A DNA stretch of 36,467 nt from NCBI GenBank assembly GCA_025965475.1, contig JAOPWV010000151.1, positions 1 through 36,467 on the forward strand. Reading direction: 5' to 3'. This document shows, one piece after another, positions 16,078 to 27,548 of this stretch. This DNA comes from Frankiales bacterium. Lineage in GTDB: Bacteria; Actinomycetota; Actinomycetes; Mycobacteriales; SCTD01. Both the position numbers and the translations under genes were made by a program. Within the stretch, counting starts at the first letter, position 1. Each line of letters opens with the position of its first letter. Under the pieces are notes generated by a model. That model was not told the origin of the DNA. It searched no databases and saw nothing but the letters and a program-made list of their open reading frames with translations.

Positions 16078-17046
16078 TTACTTACGGGCCAGGACGCGGG
16101 CGGCACGCGGATCGAGCGCGTCACGTAGGCCGTCGCCCAGCAGGTTGAAGGCGAGCGTCGCGATGAAGAGCGCGAGGCTCGGGAAGAACACGAACCACGG
16201 CGCCTGCAGGTACGTCGACAGCGACTCCGAGATCATGTTTCCCCACGTGGGGGTGGGCGGGACCACGCCGAGGCCGAGGAAGGACAGCGTCGCCTCGAAG
16301 ACGATCGCGGTCGGGATCAGCAGCGTCGAGTAGACGATCAGCGGCGCCACCAGATTGGGGATGACGTCCACCGTCATGATCCGGAAGTCGCCGGCGCCGA
16401 GGGACCGGGCCGCCTCGATGTACTCCTTCTCCCTGATGGAGAGCACCTGTCCGCGGACGATGCGCCCGACGTTCGACCAGGTGAAGAACGCGATGACGAA
16501 GATGCTGATCTTGAGGCTGGGCTGGAAGACGGACACCAGCGAGATGGCGAACAGCAGGAAGGGGAACGAGAGGAACACGTCCATCGTCCGCGACAGGAAG
16601 GTGTCCACCTTCCCGCCGTAGTAGCCCGACGTGGTCCCGACGGCCAGTCCGACGAGGACGGCGAGCGCGGTGGCCAGCACACCCACGAGCAGCGACACCC
16701 GGGTGCCGTAGATGATCCGCGAGAGGATGTCGCGCCCGAGGTCGTCGGTGCCCAGCCAGAACGTGCCGTTCGGCGCCTGCGGCAGACCTTCCGGGCTCAG
16801 CCCGATGTCCCGGTACTGCTCGTTCGGCCCGTGGCCGATCCAGCCGGTGAGGACGGGGGCGAACACTGCCGACAGGACCAGCAGCACGATGACGAACAGG
16901 CAGAAGATCGAGACCTTGTCCCGCCTCAGCCGGGCCCACGCCAGCTGGAGCGGCGTACGCCCCTCGATCCGCTGGGCCGGCGGCTGCGAGTCCGGCGACG
17001 CGGGCGGCCGCCCTTCGGCGAGCTCGTCGGCGGCGATGATGGTCAT
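16078..17046 (-). CDS. oppC: oligopeptide/dipeptide ABC transporter permease (DppC/OppC family)
   Basis: A 322-residue permease. The N-terminal cytosolic segment ends in PLQLAWARLRRDKVS before the first span. The periplasmic loop contains HPLGTD-like WLGTDDLGRDILSR, and the EAA loop is KEYIEAARSLGAGDFRIMTVDVIPN. The C-terminal ATLAFNLLGDGLRDALDPR is diagnostic. The start ATG 17046 follows AGAGGA by six bases; the open frame continues upstream antisense-like through oppF and is not real there. Sixty-eight bases separate it from oppF. Confidence 0.93.
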   Translation of the reverse strand: MTIIAADELAEGRPPASPDSQPPAQRIEGRTPLQLAWARLRRDKVSIFCLFVIVLLVLSAVFAPVLTGWIGHGPNEQYRDIGLSPEGLPQAPNGTFWLGTDDLGRDILSRIIYGTRVSLLVGVLATALAVLVGLAVGTTSGYYGGKVDTFLSRTMDVFLSFPFLLFAISLVSVFQPSLKISIFVIAFFTWSNVGRIVRGQVLSIREKEYIEAARSLGAGDFRIMTVDVIPNLVAPLIVYSTLLIPTAIVFEATLSFLGLGVVPPTPTWGNMISESLSTYLQAPWFVFFPSLALFIATLAFNLLGDGLRDALDPRAARVLARK

Positions 17047-17114
17047 GGGACGTCCTCTCGGACTGCGGTCACGTGCGAGGTGAGCCTGGCGGGAGCGGGT
17101 CGGGGGTCCGGGGT

Positions 17115-18221
17115 TCAGCCGGTCGATCCCACCTTCGGCTCCGTGCTGGTCTGGTCGATGCTCGGCGTGGACGTGCTGATGTCCTCGCCGTCCGCGACCG
17201 GGAAGTGGCAGGCCTTGCGGTGCGAGGCAGGGTCGTCGAAGGCGGGCACCAGCGGCGGCATCTCGTCGACGCAGATGGTCTGCGCCTTGGGGCAGCGCGG
17301 GTGGAACGGGCAACCGTCGGGCGGGTTGACCGGCGACGGCACGTCGCCGCGCAGGATGATCCGCTCGCGGGTGTCGGCGCGGTCGGGGTCGGGCACCGGG
17401 ACCGCCGACAGCAGCGCGTTGGTGTACGGGTGGCGCGGCTTGTCGTACAGGTCGTCGACGTCGGCGATCTCCTCGATCTTGCCGAGGTACATGACCGCGA
17501 CCCGGTCGCTCACGTGCCGTACGACCGACAGGTCGTGCGCGATGAAGATGTACGTGAGGCCGAACTCCTTCTGCAGGTCGTCCAGCAGGTTGATGACCTG
17601 CGCCTGGATCGACACGTCGAGCGCGGAGACCGGCTCGTCGCAGATGATGAGCTTGGGACGAAGGGCGAGCGCACGGGCGACGCCGATGCGCTGGCGCTGG
17701 CCGCCGGAGAACTCCGCCGGGAACCGGTTGTAGTGCTCGGGGTTGAGGCCCACGACCTCCATGAGCTCCTGGACCCGCTTCTTGCGGTCGGCTCCACTGG
17801 CGACGTTGTGGATGTCGAACGGGTCGCCGATGATCGAGCCGACCCGGCGTCGCGGGTTCAGCGAGCCATACGGGTCCTGGAAGATCATCTGGATGTCGCG
17901 CCGGAACGGACGCATGGCCTTGCGCGACAGGTTGCTGATGTCCTGCCCGTCGAACTCGATGCTGCCCGAGGTCATCGGGTAGAGGCCGGCGACCAGCCGG
18001 GCGAGCGTGGACTTGCCACAGCCGGTCTCCCCCACCAGCCCCAAGGTCTCGCCGGAGCGGACCTCGAGGTCGACGCCGTCCACCGCGTGGACTCGCGCGA
18101 CCTCCTTCTGGAACACGATGCCCTGCTTGATCGGGAAGTGTTTGACGGCGTTGTCGACGCGCAGCAGCACCTCGCCCTGCTGGGTGTGGACGGTGCGCCC
18201 CGCGTGGTCGACGGCGGTCAC
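17115..18221 (-). CDS. oppF: oligopeptide ABC transporter ATP-binding protein (OppF/DppF type)
   Basis: A 368-residue ATPase that energises peptide import. Walker A is GETGCGKS (64-71), the signature is FSGGQRQRIGVARAL, Walker B is LIICDEPVSALD and the H-loop is FIAHDLSVV. The C-terminal oligopeptide domain contains the cysteine cluster GCPFHPRCPKAQTIC, followed by a non-conserved tail rich in Ser, Thr and Asp. GTG at 18221 overlaps the oppD stop (GTGA), so the two ATPases are translationally coupled and probably form a heterodimer. Confidence 0.94.
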   Translation of the reverse strand: MTAVDHAGRTVHTQQGEVLLRVDNAVKHFPIKQGIVFQKEVARVHAVDGVDLEVRSGETLGLVGETGCGKSTLARLVAGLYPMTSGSIEFDGQDISNLSRKAMRPFRRDIQMIFQDPYGSLNPRRRVGSIIGDPFDIHNVASGADRKKRVQELMEVVGLNPEHYNRFPAEFSGGQRQRIGVARALALRPKLIICDEPVSALDVSIQAQVINLLDDLQKEFGLTYIFIAHDLSVVRHVSDRVAVMYLGKIEEIADVDDLYDKPRHPYTNALLSAVPVPDPDRADTRERIILRGDVPSPVNPPDGCPFHPRCPKAQTICVDEMPPLVPAFDDPASHRKACHFPVADGEDISTSTPSIDQTSTEPKVGSTG

Positions 18222-19369
18222 TGCTGGTCTCCGATGTCAGAGTTGTCAGAGGTGTCGGTGGGGCCGGCCTGCGCGGGCGGCGGCGCGGTCGTCCCGGCGG
18301 CCGAGACGACCGCCGGGACGACCTCGGACTCCTGGGTGGCAAGAGCCCCGCGGCGCGAGGCCGCGACCTTCTCGCGCTGGGCCTCGACGTCGTCGCCGAA
18401 TCCCACCTCGTCGACCGGCAGCCAGCAGGCCGACCGGTGGCTGGGGCTACCCGCGACCTGGCGCAGCGGCGGCACCTCGGTGATGCACTGGTCCATCACA
18501 TACGGGCAGCGCGGGTGGAACGAGCAGCCGGACGGCAGGTTGATGAGCGACGGCGGTTGCCCCTGGATGGGCTTGAGCCGGCCGCGGCCCCCCTCGGAGC
18601 TCGGGATCGACTCGATGAGGCCCTTGGTGTACGGGTGGTGCGGCCGGTAGTAGAGCGTGCGCCGGTCGGCGAACTCGACGGGCTTGCCGGCGTACATGAC
18701 CATCACATCGTCGGCGATGTCGGCGACGACCCCGAGGTCGTGCGTGATCATGATGATCGCGGTGTTGAACTCGGACTGCAGCCGCTCCATCAGGTCGATG
18801 ATCTGCGCCTGGACTGTCACGTCCAGCGCCGTCGTCGGCTCGTCGGCGATGAGCAACTTCGGGTTCAGCGCGACGGCCATGGCGATCATCGCGCGCTGCC
18901 GCATGCCACCGGAGAACTGGTGCGGGTAGTCGTCGACCCGGCGGTCCGGCTGCGGGATGCCGACCAGGCCGAGCAGGTCCACGGCTCGCTTGGTGGCGTC
19001 CTTCTTCGACACGTCCTCGTGGGCCCGGATCATCTCGACGATCTGCCAGCCGACGCGGTACTGCGGGTGCAGGCTGGACAGCGGGTCCTGGAAGATCATG
19101 CCGATCTCGGCGCCGCGGACCTTGCGCAGGTCCTGCTGGCTCATGCCGAGCAGATCGCGGCCCTCGAACACCGCGGAACCGGTGATCTGCGCGCCGCGGG
19201 TGAGACCCATGATCGTCTGGGTGCTCACGCTCTTGCCCGAGCCGGACTCACCCACGATGCCGAGCGTCTGCCCCACGTTGATGGAGAACGAGACGCCCCG
19301 GACCGCCCGGACCACTCCGTCCTCGGTGGGGAACGAGACCGTCAGGTCCGTGACTTCGAGCAGGCTCAT
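18218..19369 (-). CDS. oppD: oligopeptide ABC transporter ATP-binding protein (OppD/DppD type)
   Basis: A 383-residue ATPase. Walker A is GESGSGKS (40-47), the signature is FSGGMRQRAMIAMAVA, Walker B is LLIADEPTTALDVTVQ and the H-loop is MITHDLGVVADIADDVMVMYAG. The C-terminal oligopeptide domain has PSGCSFHPRCPYVMDQC. After it comes a roughly 50-residue low-complexity tail rich in Ala, Pro and Ser. The start ATG 19369 follows GAGGTGAC; the open frame further upstream to 19549 lacks coding character. It lies 269 bases after oppA, and a strong hairpin intervenes. Confidence 0.94.
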   Translation of the reverse strand: MSLLEVTDLTVSFPTEDGVVRAVRGVSFSINVGQTLGIVGESGSGKSVSTQTIMGLTRGAQITGSAVFEGRDLLGMSQQDLRKVRGAEIGMIFQDPLSSLHPQYRVGWQIVEMIRAHEDVSKKDATKRAVDLLGLVGIPQPDRRVDDYPHQFSGGMRQRAMIAMAVALNPKLLIADEPTTALDVTVQAQIIDLMERLQSEFNTAIIMITHDLGVVADIADDVMVMYAGKPVEFADRRTLYYRPHHPYTKGLIESIPSSEGGRGRLKPIQGQPPSLINLPSGCSFHPRCPYVMDQCITEVPPLRQVAGSPSHRSACWLPVDEVGFGDDVEAQREKVAASRRGALATQESEVVPAVVSAAGTTAPPPAQAGPTDTSDNSDIGDQQ

Positions 19370-19555
19370 GTCACCTCGTACAGCGGTCGGGGGCGCCGGG
19401 TAGGCACCGTCGGCTCCGCGGGTTGCGCGGGTTCGGGGCAAGGGGCACGGCCGGTCGCGCGCCGTGCTCCGCTGGTGCGTATCAGAGTCTGACATACCGG
19501 GAGCGTCCCGGCCCGGCGCCGTCACAACGCAGCGGGACGCTGCGGCCAAGGCACA

Positions 19556-19591
19556 CCCAGGGCCCGCCTCCGCGTGGAGGCGGGCCCTGGG
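19556..19591 (-). terminator. strong hairpin between oppA and oppD
   Basis: A perfect 16-bp GC-rich stem (19556-19571 with 19576-19591) with the loop GCGT lies 47 bases after the oppA stop. There is no T-run. It probably ends or attenuates oppA transcripts, so that the binding protein is made in excess over the membrane parts. It may also protect the oppA mRNA 3' end. Confidence 0.65.
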
Positions 19592-19638
19592 ATGTGGTGC
19601 CGGAGGGCGGCCCTACCGGGACGCCACCGGCCTAGCTC

Positions 19639-21420
19639 CTACTTGCCGTCCTTGAGGTACACGTTGGTCATGTCCCCGTTGTTCGCGAAGTTGTAGTACA
19701 CCCAGTTGCCCACCCGACTGGCGTGGTACAGCGGGTTCTTCGCCGTCGTGATCGGGACCCACGGGGCGTCCGCCATCACCATCTGGTCAGCCTTGTGCCA
19801 GAGGTCCTTGACCTTCGCCGGGTCGCTCTCGGCGAGCGCCTGGTCGATCAGCTTGTTGACCTCGGGGTTGTTGTAGTCGTTGTAGTTCGTCGAGCCCTCG
19901 CCGTACTGGCGGCCGTCGAGCAGCGGGACGAAGAAGGAACGGGCCGCGTTGCCCTGCCAGTCCGGATTCCAGCCGGGGCCGGCGAGGTCCCAGTCACCGG
20001 ACTTCGTGGCGGGCGGGTGCTGCAGGTGCTGGGTGTAGAAGTCGGCGTTCGGGACCTGCTTGAGCTTCAGGGTGATGCCGGCCTTGGCCAGCTCGGCCTG
20101 CATCGTCGTGGCGATGATCGGCGCCTTGCCCTTGTTGCGGTACAGGTAGATCAGCGTCAGACCGTTCGGGTAACCGGCGGCGGCCAGCAGCTGCTTGGCC
20201 TTGGCCGGGTCACCGGCGCTGTCCGGCGTGGCGTACGGGTCGAACTTCTCATACCCGAGGATCGTCGGGGTCAGGATCTGGCCCAGCGGCTCGTTCACGT
20301 CCGGGCCACCGAGGACCTGGATGATGGCCTTCTTGTTGACCGCGTAGTTGAGGGCCTGACGGACCTGGAGCTTCTTGAGCGCCCCACCCGCGTTGTTGCT
20401 CTGGATGTTGATCGTCATGTACGGGTTCGTCGACCCGTTGGCGACGATCGCGAGGTTCGGGTCCTTCTTCGCCTTCAGGCCCGGAATCTGCGCGGTCGGG
20501 ACGTACGTGTCCCAGCTCATGTCGGCGCTGCCGACCTCGAGCTGCTGCTGGACCGGACCCTCGTCCGAGCCCTGCGTGATGGAGACCGTGTCGACGTGCG
20601 CGGCGCGCAGGTCGTCGGTGTTCTTCTTCCACGCCGGGTTGCGGACGAGGTCGATGGACTTGTCGGCGACATACTTGGTGATCTTGTAGGGACCGTCGGA
20701 GATGAAGTTCTGGCGGAACTCCGGGGAGTCCGGCAGGTAGTCGAGCATCTCGAGCGGCGACGGCGAGGAGAACGGCATCGCGAGGATGTTGACGAAGTCA
20801 CCGGCCGGCTGGACCAGCTTGATGGTGACCTTGTTGCCCTCGGCCTTGATGCCGCTGATCTCGTTGCCCTCGACGAAGGCCTTGATGCCCGGGATCGTGG
20901 CGGGAGCCTTGGCGAACTTGTCGCAGAACTCCTTGAAGCCCTCGATGACGCCGGAGTAGTAGCCCATCGCACCGGTCGGCTGGACCGGGTTGCAGAGCCG
21001 CTTGAAGCCGCGGACCGCGTCGGCGCCGGTGACCTGGCGGGGCGTGCCCTTGACGTCCCACTGGACGCCGTCCTTGATGGTCATCGTGTAGGTGAGCTTG
21101 TCCGAGGAGACCTCGGGCATGGCGGTGACCATGTCCGCCACCGGGGTGGACGCCTTGGTCTCGTCGGCGCTGTTGGGGTAGCTCAGCAGCTGGCGCGAGA
21201 TCCCGCGGAGCAGGCTGTAGCTGACCGTGTAGTACGCGCTGGCCGTGTCCATGTGGTCGATGTCGCCGCCACCGAGGAGCTTCAGGTTGCCGCCCTCGAC
21301 GGGCTTGCCCGTGTCACCCGATGCTGCCGGCTTGGCGCTTCCGCCACCACAGGCCGCGACCGTGACCGCGAGGCCTGCCGCGAGGGCGACGGTCGTCAGC
21401 CCTCTCCGCTTGCTGAGCAT
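19639..21420 (-). CDS. oppA: peptide ABC transporter substrate-binding lipoprotein (SBP_bac_5)
   Basis: A 593-residue extracytoplasmic peptide-binding lipoprotein. The signal peptide is MLSKRRGLTTVALAAGLAV followed by the lipobox VAAC, with the lipidated cysteine at C24 and then a GGGSAKPAASG linker. The two-lobed binding domain includes KLTYTMTIKDGVQWD, SDGPYKITKYV and PAKAKQLLAAAGYPNGL, all typical of cluster C (family 5) proteins. The start ATG 21420 follows AGGAGAGG; an upstream frame to 21564 would hide the signal peptide. First gene of the cassette. The specificity (di-, oligopeptide or other) is not predictable. Confidence 0.94.
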   Translation of the reverse strand: MLSKRRGLTTVALAAGLAVTVAACGGGSAKPAASGDTGKPVEGGNLKLLGGGDIDHMDTASAYYTVSYSLLRGISRQLLSYPNSADETKASTPVADMVTAMPEVSSDKLTYTMTIKDGVQWDVKGTPRQVTGADAVRGFKRLCNPVQPTGAMGYYSGVIEGFKEFCDKFAKAPATIPGIKAFVEGNEISGIKAEGNKVTIKLVQPAGDFVNILAMPFSSPSPLEMLDYLPDSPEFRQNFISDGPYKITKYVADKSIDLVRNPAWKKNTDDLRAAHVDTVSITQGSDEGPVQQQLEVGSADMSWDTYVPTAQIPGLKAKKDPNLAIVANGSTNPYMTINIQSNNAGGALKKLQVRQALNYAVNKKAIIQVLGGPDVNEPLGQILTPTILGYEKFDPYATPDSAGDPAKAKQLLAAAGYPNGLTLIYLYRNKGKAPIIATTMQAELAKAGITLKLKQVPNADFYTQHLQHPPATKSGDWDLAGPGWNPDWQGNAARSFFVPLLDGRQYGEGSTNYNDYNNPEVNKLIDQALAESDPAKVKDLWHKADQMVMADAPWVPITTAKNPLYHASRVGNWVYYNFANNGDMTNVYLKDGK

Positions 21421-21519
21421 TGTCCACCTCTCCTGGGCACCACTCGGGGCCCGGGGAACTGTTTCGGTCCCGGAGGGGATCTCCGGGCCTGGGCGCCAGT
21501 CTGACGCCGTCGCGCCCGG

Positions 21520-21525
21520 ACAGTA
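21520..21525 (-). promoter_or_regulatory. predicted -10 box of oppA
   Basis: TACTGT on the minus strand, with a weak -35 TTTCGC 18 bases upstream, predicts a start near 21513 and a leader of about 93 bases. Confidence 0.4.
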
Positions 21526-21532
21526 GCCAAGC

Positions 21533-21560
21533 GACACACGTGAGCGAAAGGGACACACGT
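21533..21560. repeat. direct repeat of a 9-mer over the oppA promoter
   Basis: GACACACGT occurs at 21533-21541 and again at 21552-21560, 19 bases apart (about two helical turns). It lies over and just upstream of the predicted -35 region. This layout is typical for a regulator that binds side by side on one face of the helix. The regulator is unknown. Confidence 0.4.
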
Positions 21561-21600
21561 ACACCGACGTGCGATCGTGACGGAACAGTTACCGGCAGCA

Positions 21601-21632
21601 CCGGCCGTCTGCGCACGAGGCCGTGCGGCCGG
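21601..21632 (-). terminator. possible terminator after tpi
   Basis: CCGGCCG (21601-21607) pairs with CGGCCGG (21626-21632) across an 18-base loop, with an alternative inner stem GCAC/GTGC. It lies 42 bases beyond the tpi stop on the minus strand. If real, it separates the glycolytic genes from the opp cassette. Confidence 0.35.
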
Positions 21633-21674
21633 CGGATCGCCACTGCGCCGACCGGCCTGCCGAAGTTGCTCCGG

Positions 21675-22466
21675 TCAGCCGGACGTGAAGCGGCAGATTC
21701 CGGCGAACTCCGTGGCATCCAGGCTCGCCCCGCCGACCAGCGCCCCGTCCACGTCGGACTGCTCCATGATCCCGGCGGCGTTCGAGGCCTTCACCGACCC
21801 GCCGTACAGGACCCGGACCCCGTCGGCCAGGTCGCCGGTGTACAGCTCGGCCAGCCGGCCGCGCAGCGCCCCGCAGACCTCCTGGGCGTCGTCCGGCGTG
21901 GCGACCTCGCCCGTGCCGATCGCCCAGACCGGCTCGTACGCCACGACCAGCGTGCGGACGACCTCGGCCGGCACCCCGTCCAGCGCCCCGTCGAGCTGCT
22001 TCACGCAGTGCGCCACCTGCTCGCCGGCCTGCCGGACCTCGAGACCCTCGCCCACACAGAGGATCGGCACCAGGCCGTTGCGCGCCGCTGCCTTGACCTT
22101 CGCGTTGACGACGTCGTCGGTCTCCTGGTGGTACTGGCGGCGCTCGCTGTGCCCGACGACGACATAGGTGCAGCCGAGCTTGGCGAGCATCACGCCGCTC
22201 ACGTCGCCGGTGTACGCGCCTGAGTCGTGCGGCGAGAGGTCCTGTGCGCCGTAGGCGATGTGCAGCTTGTCGCCGTCCACGAGGGTCTGCACGCTGCGCA
22301 GGTTCGTGAACGACGGGAGCACCGCGACCTCGGTGCGCTCGTAGTCGGCATCCTTGAACGTGAACGCGAGCTTCTGGACCAGCGCGATCGCCTCGAGGTG
22401 GTTGAGGTTCATCTTCCAGTTGCCGGCCATGAGGGGCTTGCGGCCAGCGGCCCGCTTGGCTGCCAT
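21675..22466 (-). CDS. tpiA: triose-phosphate isomerase
   Basis: A 263-residue TIM-barrel enzyme interconverting dihydroxyacetone phosphate and glyceraldehyde-3-phosphate. Catalytic residues are visible: K18 in GNWKMN, H106 in VVGHSERR and E178 in [11 protein letters not shown]. The phosphate-binding loop is [11 protein letters not shown]. Length is typical, with a short basic N-terminal extension. Its ATG lies three bases after the pgk stop, so it is co-translated with pgk. Confidence 0.97.
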   Translation of the reverse strand: MAAKRAAGRKPLMAGNWKMNLNHLEAIALVQKLAFTFKDADYERTEVAVLPSFTNLRSVQTLVDGDKLHIAYGAQDLSPHDSGAYTGDVSGVMLAKLGCTYVVVGHSERRQYHQETDDVVNAKVKAAARNGLVPILCVGEGLEVRQAGEQVAHCVKQLDGALDGVPAEVVRTLVVAYEPVWAIGTGEVATPDDAQEVCGALRGRLAELYTGDLADGVRVLYGGSVKASNAAGIMEQSDVDGALVGGASLDATEFAGICRFTSG

Positions 22467-22469
22467 CGG

Positions 22470-23657
22470 TCAGCCCTCCAGGACGGTGAGACCGGGCAGC
22501 GCCTTGCCCTCGAGGTACTCCAGGCTCGCGCCTCCCCCGGTCGAGATGTGCGTGAACCGCTTCTCGTCGATGCCCAGCGCCCGCACGGCGGCCGCGCTGT
22601 CACCCCCGCCGACGACGGTGAGTGCATCGGCTCCGCCGCTGGACAGGCTGGCGACGGCCTCGGCCACCCCGCGGGTGCCCTCGGCGTACGGCGCCAGCTC
22701 GAACACGCCCATCGGGCCGTTCCAGAACACGGTCTTCGCGCCGGCCAGCGCATCGGCGAACACCCGGACGCTCTCCGGGCCGATGTCGAGGCCCATCCGG
22801 TCGGCCGGGATGGCCGAGGCAGGTACGACGTCGTGCTCGGCGTCGGCGCTGAACGCCGTGGCCGCGATGACGTCCACGGGCAGGACGATCTTGCCGGTCT
22901 CCAGGAAACGTGCGCAGCGCTCGACCTGGTCGGCCTCCAGCAGGCTGGAGCCGACGTCGTGGCCCTGCGCCTTGAGGAAGGTGAAGCACATGCCGCCGCC
23001 GACGAGCAGGGTGTCGACCTTGGGCAGCAGCGCCTCGATGACGGCCAGCTTGTCGCTGACCTTCGAGCCGCCGAGCACCACCGCATAGGGCCGGGCCGGA
23101 TCCTCGGTGAGGCGCCGGAGCACCTCGACCTCGGCCGCGACGAGCGGGCCGGAGGCATGCGGCAGGCGCTGCGCCACGTCGTACACGCTGGCGTGCTTGC
23201 GGTGCACGGCCCCGAAGGCGTCGTCGACGTAGAGGTCGGCCAGCGCCGCAAGCTGGTCGGCGAAGGCACCGCGCTCGGTGTCGTCCTTGCTCGTCTCGGC
23301 CGCCTCGAACCGGACGTTCTCGAGCATGCCGAGCTCACCGTCGGTGAGGCGCGCGACCATCTCCTGGGCGGAGGGCCCCACGACGTCCTCCGCCAGCCGG
23401 ACCGGCGCGCCGAGCAGCTCCTCGAGCCGCGCGGCGACGGGCGCCAGGCTGTATGCCGCGTCGGGCGTGCCCTTGGGCCGGCCGAGGTGCGCCACCACGA
23501 CCACTCGGGCGCCACGGCCGAGCAGGTCCTTCAGCAGCGGCAGGCTCGCCCGGATCCGGCCGTCGTCGCTGACCGTGGTCCCGTCGAGCGGCACGTTCAG
23601 GTCACTGCGGACGAGGACCCGCTTGCCGGCGACGTCCAGTTCGTCGTAGGTCTGCAT
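22470..23657 (-). CDS. pgk: phosphoglycerate kinase
   Basis: A 395-residue glycolytic kinase that makes ATP from 1,3-bisphosphoglycerate. The N-domain substrate site has [14 protein letters not shown] and [11 protein letters not shown]; the hinge and C-domain have [14 protein letters not shown] and [14 protein letters not shown]. The nucleotide-binding end has [11 protein letters not shown] and [16 protein letters not shown]. Standard length. The ATG at 23657 lies 12 bases downstream of gap, within the gap-pgk-tpi operon. Confidence 0.97.
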   Translation of the reverse strand: MQTYDELDVAGKRVLVRSDLNVPLDGTTVSDDGRIRASLPLLKDLLGRGARVVVVAHLGRPKGTPDAAYSLAPVAARLEELLGAPVRLAEDVVGPSAQEMVARLTDGELGMLENVRFEAAETSKDDTERGAFADQLAALADLYVDDAFGAVHRKHASVYDVAQRLPHASGPLVAAEVEVLRRLTEDPARPYAVVLGGSKVSDKLAVIEALLPKVDTLLVGGGMCFTFLKAQGHDVGSSLLEADQVERCARFLETGKIVLPVDVIAATAFSADAEHDVVPASAIPADRMGLDIGPESVRVFADALAGAKTVFWNGPMGVFELAPYAEGTRGVAEAVASLSSGGADALTVVGGGDSAAAVRALGIDEKRFTHISTGGGASLEYLEGKALPGLTVLEG

Positions 23658-23669
23658 GTGTGGCGGGGT

Positions 23670-25722
<2,053 letters not shown>

Positions 25723-25731
25723 GCCACTCCC

Positions 25732-26676
25732 TCAGTTCTCAAAGATGTGCGCGTACGCCGACGCGAGCCGGCCGGGGTCGTGACGAGCGGTTCCGTCGCC
25801 CAACGCCAGGGGCGCGAGCACCAGCCGGCCCCCTGCGGACTGCGCTGCAGCCATGAGACCACGCGTGTCCACGACCCTGTCCTCGTCGGCCAGCACGACG
25901 TCGACCCTGAGGTCCGGAGCGTGCGCGGCCAGGACGTCGAGGTACGCCTCGGGTGAGAACCCGTCGGTCTCACCGGCCTGCGGAGCGAGGTTGAGCGCGA
26001 CCAGCCGGCCGGCATCGGTGCGCTCGAGCGCCTCCCGCAGCTCAGGGACGAGCAGGTGCGGCAGCACGCTGGTGAACCACGACCCCGGGCCGAACACCAC
26101 CCAGTCGGCTTCGTCGACCGCCTGCACGGCTTCCTTGCAGGCCGGCGGCTGGTCCGGGCGCAGCCGGACGGCGGCCACCTGGCCGGGCGTCGTCGCGACC
26201 GCGACCTGCCCGACGACCTCGGTGACGGCGTACGGCGCGGCCGGGTCCACCCCGACGACCTCGGCGCAGATCTCCAGCGGGACGGGACTCATCGGCAGGA
26301 CCCGGCCCGCCGCGCCGACGAGCCGGGCCACCAGGTCGAGCGCGGCCACCGGGTCGCCGGTGCTCTCGGCCAGTCCGGCCAGGATCAGGTTGCCGACGGC
26401 GTGGCCGCCGAGCGGCCCGTCCCCGGCGAACCGGTGCTGCAGCAGCCGTTCCCAGCTGCGGCCCCAGTCGTCCACCCCGGCCAGCGCGGCCAGCGCCATC
26501 CGCAGATCGCCCGGCGGGAGCGCACCGAGTTCGCCGCGCAGACGGCCGCTCGAGCCGCCGTCGTCGGCCACCGTGACGACAGCCGTCAGGTGCGGCGTCA
26601 CCTGCCGCAAGGCCTGCAGCGACGCGGCGAGGCCGTGGCCTCCGCCGAGCGCCACGACCTTGACCTTGCGCGTCAC
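25732..26676 (-). CDS. yvcK: YvcK-family UDP-sugar-binding protein (CofD-like)
   Basis: A 314-residue protein of the YvcK/CofD superfamily. In Bacillus and Mycobacterium, YvcK/CuvA binds UDP-GlcNAc and supports cell-wall synthesis and cell shape. The N-terminal nucleotide-binding ALGGGHGLAASLQAL and VTVADDGGSSGRLR are visible, followed by PPGDLRMALAAL, GHAVGNLILAGL, and VVFGPGSWFTSVLPHLL. GTG 26676 overlaps the rapZ stop (GTGA). The conserved uvrC-rapZ-yvcK-whiA order supports the call. Confidence 0.93.
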   Translation of the reverse strand: MTRKVKVVALGGGHGLAASLQALRQVTPHLTAVVTVADDGGSSGRLRGELGALPPGDLRMALAALAGVDDWGRSWERLLQHRFAGDGPLGGHAVGNLILAGLAESTGDPVAALDLVARLVGAAGRVLPMSPVPLEICAEVVGVDPAAPYAVTEVVGQVAVATTPGQVAAVRLRPDQPPACKEAVQAVDEADWVVFGPGSWFTSVLPHLLVPELREALERTDAGRLVALNLAPQAGETDGFSPEAYLDVLAAHAPDLRVDVVLADEDRVVDTRGLMAAAQSAGGRLVLAPLALGDGTARHDPGRLASAYAHIFEN

Positions 26677-27548
26677 TCGCGCCCCAGGTCGCGGTGCGTG
26701 ACCTGCACGTCGCTGCCCTCCACGGCCAGACGTGCGGCGAGCTGCTCGGCCATCGCCACGCTGCGGTGCTTGCCACCCGTACAGCCCACGGCCAGCAGGA
26801 CGTAGTGCTTGCCCTCGCGCCGGTAGCCGTCGGTGATGAGTTCGAGCACGCCCTCGTACCGGTCCAGGAACTCCATCGCGCCGGGCTGGGACAGCACGTA
26901 GTCCCGGACCGCCTCGTCCCGTCCGGTCTTCGGTCTCAGCTCGGGCACCCAGTGCGGGTTGGGCAGGAAGCGGCAGTCGACGACCAGATCGGCATCGACC
27001 GGGAGCCCGTACTTGAACCCGAAGGACAGCACGGTCACGTGCAGCTTCTCGCTGCCGGCCTCCTCGCCGAACGCCGCGGAGACCTTGCCGCGCAGCTCGT
27101 GGACGTTGAGCAGGGAGGTGTCGAGCACCAGGTCGGCGTCCCCGCGCAGGTCGCGCAGCAGGGAGCGCTCGGCGACGATCCCGTCGACCAGCCGGCCGTC
27201 GCCCTGCATGGGGTGCGGGCGCCGGACGCTCTCGAACCGCCGGACCAGAGCCTCGTCGTTGGCCTCGAGGAACAGGACACGCGGGTGCACGCCGCGCCGC
27301 TCGATCTCGTCGATGGCGGTGCGCAGGTCGGAGGAGAAGGCCCGGGACCGGACGTCGGCGACGACGGCGATCTTCGCGACCGCGCCCTGCGACCGGGACC
27401 CGAGGTCCACCATCGTCGCCAGCAGCGACGGAGGCAGGTTGTCGACGACGAACCAGCCGAGGTCCTCCAGGCACTTCGCGGCGGTCGACCGGCCGGCACC
27501 GGACAGGCCGGTGACGACCACCACCTCGAGCGCCCCGGGCGCGGTCAT
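26673..27548 (-). CDS. rapZ: RapZ/YvcJ-family nucleotide-binding protein
   Basis: A 291-residue P-loop protein. In E. coli RapZ is an RNA adaptor that senses glucosamine-6-phosphate; in Bacillus YvcJ is a GTPase. Its role in actinobacteria is not established. The P-loop is [10 protein letters not shown] (13-22), with arginine R20 where the canonical Walker lysine would be. [32 protein letters not shown] and the C-terminal [11 protein letters not shown] are family signatures. The ATG overlaps the uvrC stop (ATGA) and the stop overlaps yvcK, so all three are translationally coupled. Confidence 0.93.
   Translation of the reverse strand: MTAPGALEVVVVTGLSGAGRSTAAKCLEDLGWFVVDNLPPSLLATMVDLGSRSQGAVAKIAVVADVRSRAFSSDLRTAIDEIERRGVHPRVLFLEANDEALVRRFESVRRPHPMQGDGRLVDGIVAERSLLRDLRGDADLVLDTSLLNVHELRGKVSAAFGEEAGSEKLHVTVLSFGFKYGLPVDADLVVDCRFLPNPHWVPELRPKTGRDEAVRDYVLSQPGAMEFLDRYEGVLELITDGYRREGKHYVLLAVGCTGGKHRSVAMAEQLAARLAVEGSDVQVTHRDLGRE

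Noticed and set aside
16078-18342. An apparent 754-residue fusion of oppC with an upstream region
   Set aside because: Only residues from 17046 onward resemble a permease. The part upstream is an out-of-frame reading of oppF on the same strand.
19482-19492. TCAGAGTCTGA odd palindrome upstream of oppD
   Set aside because: Five-base arms only, and no -10 consensus lies near it on the minus strand.
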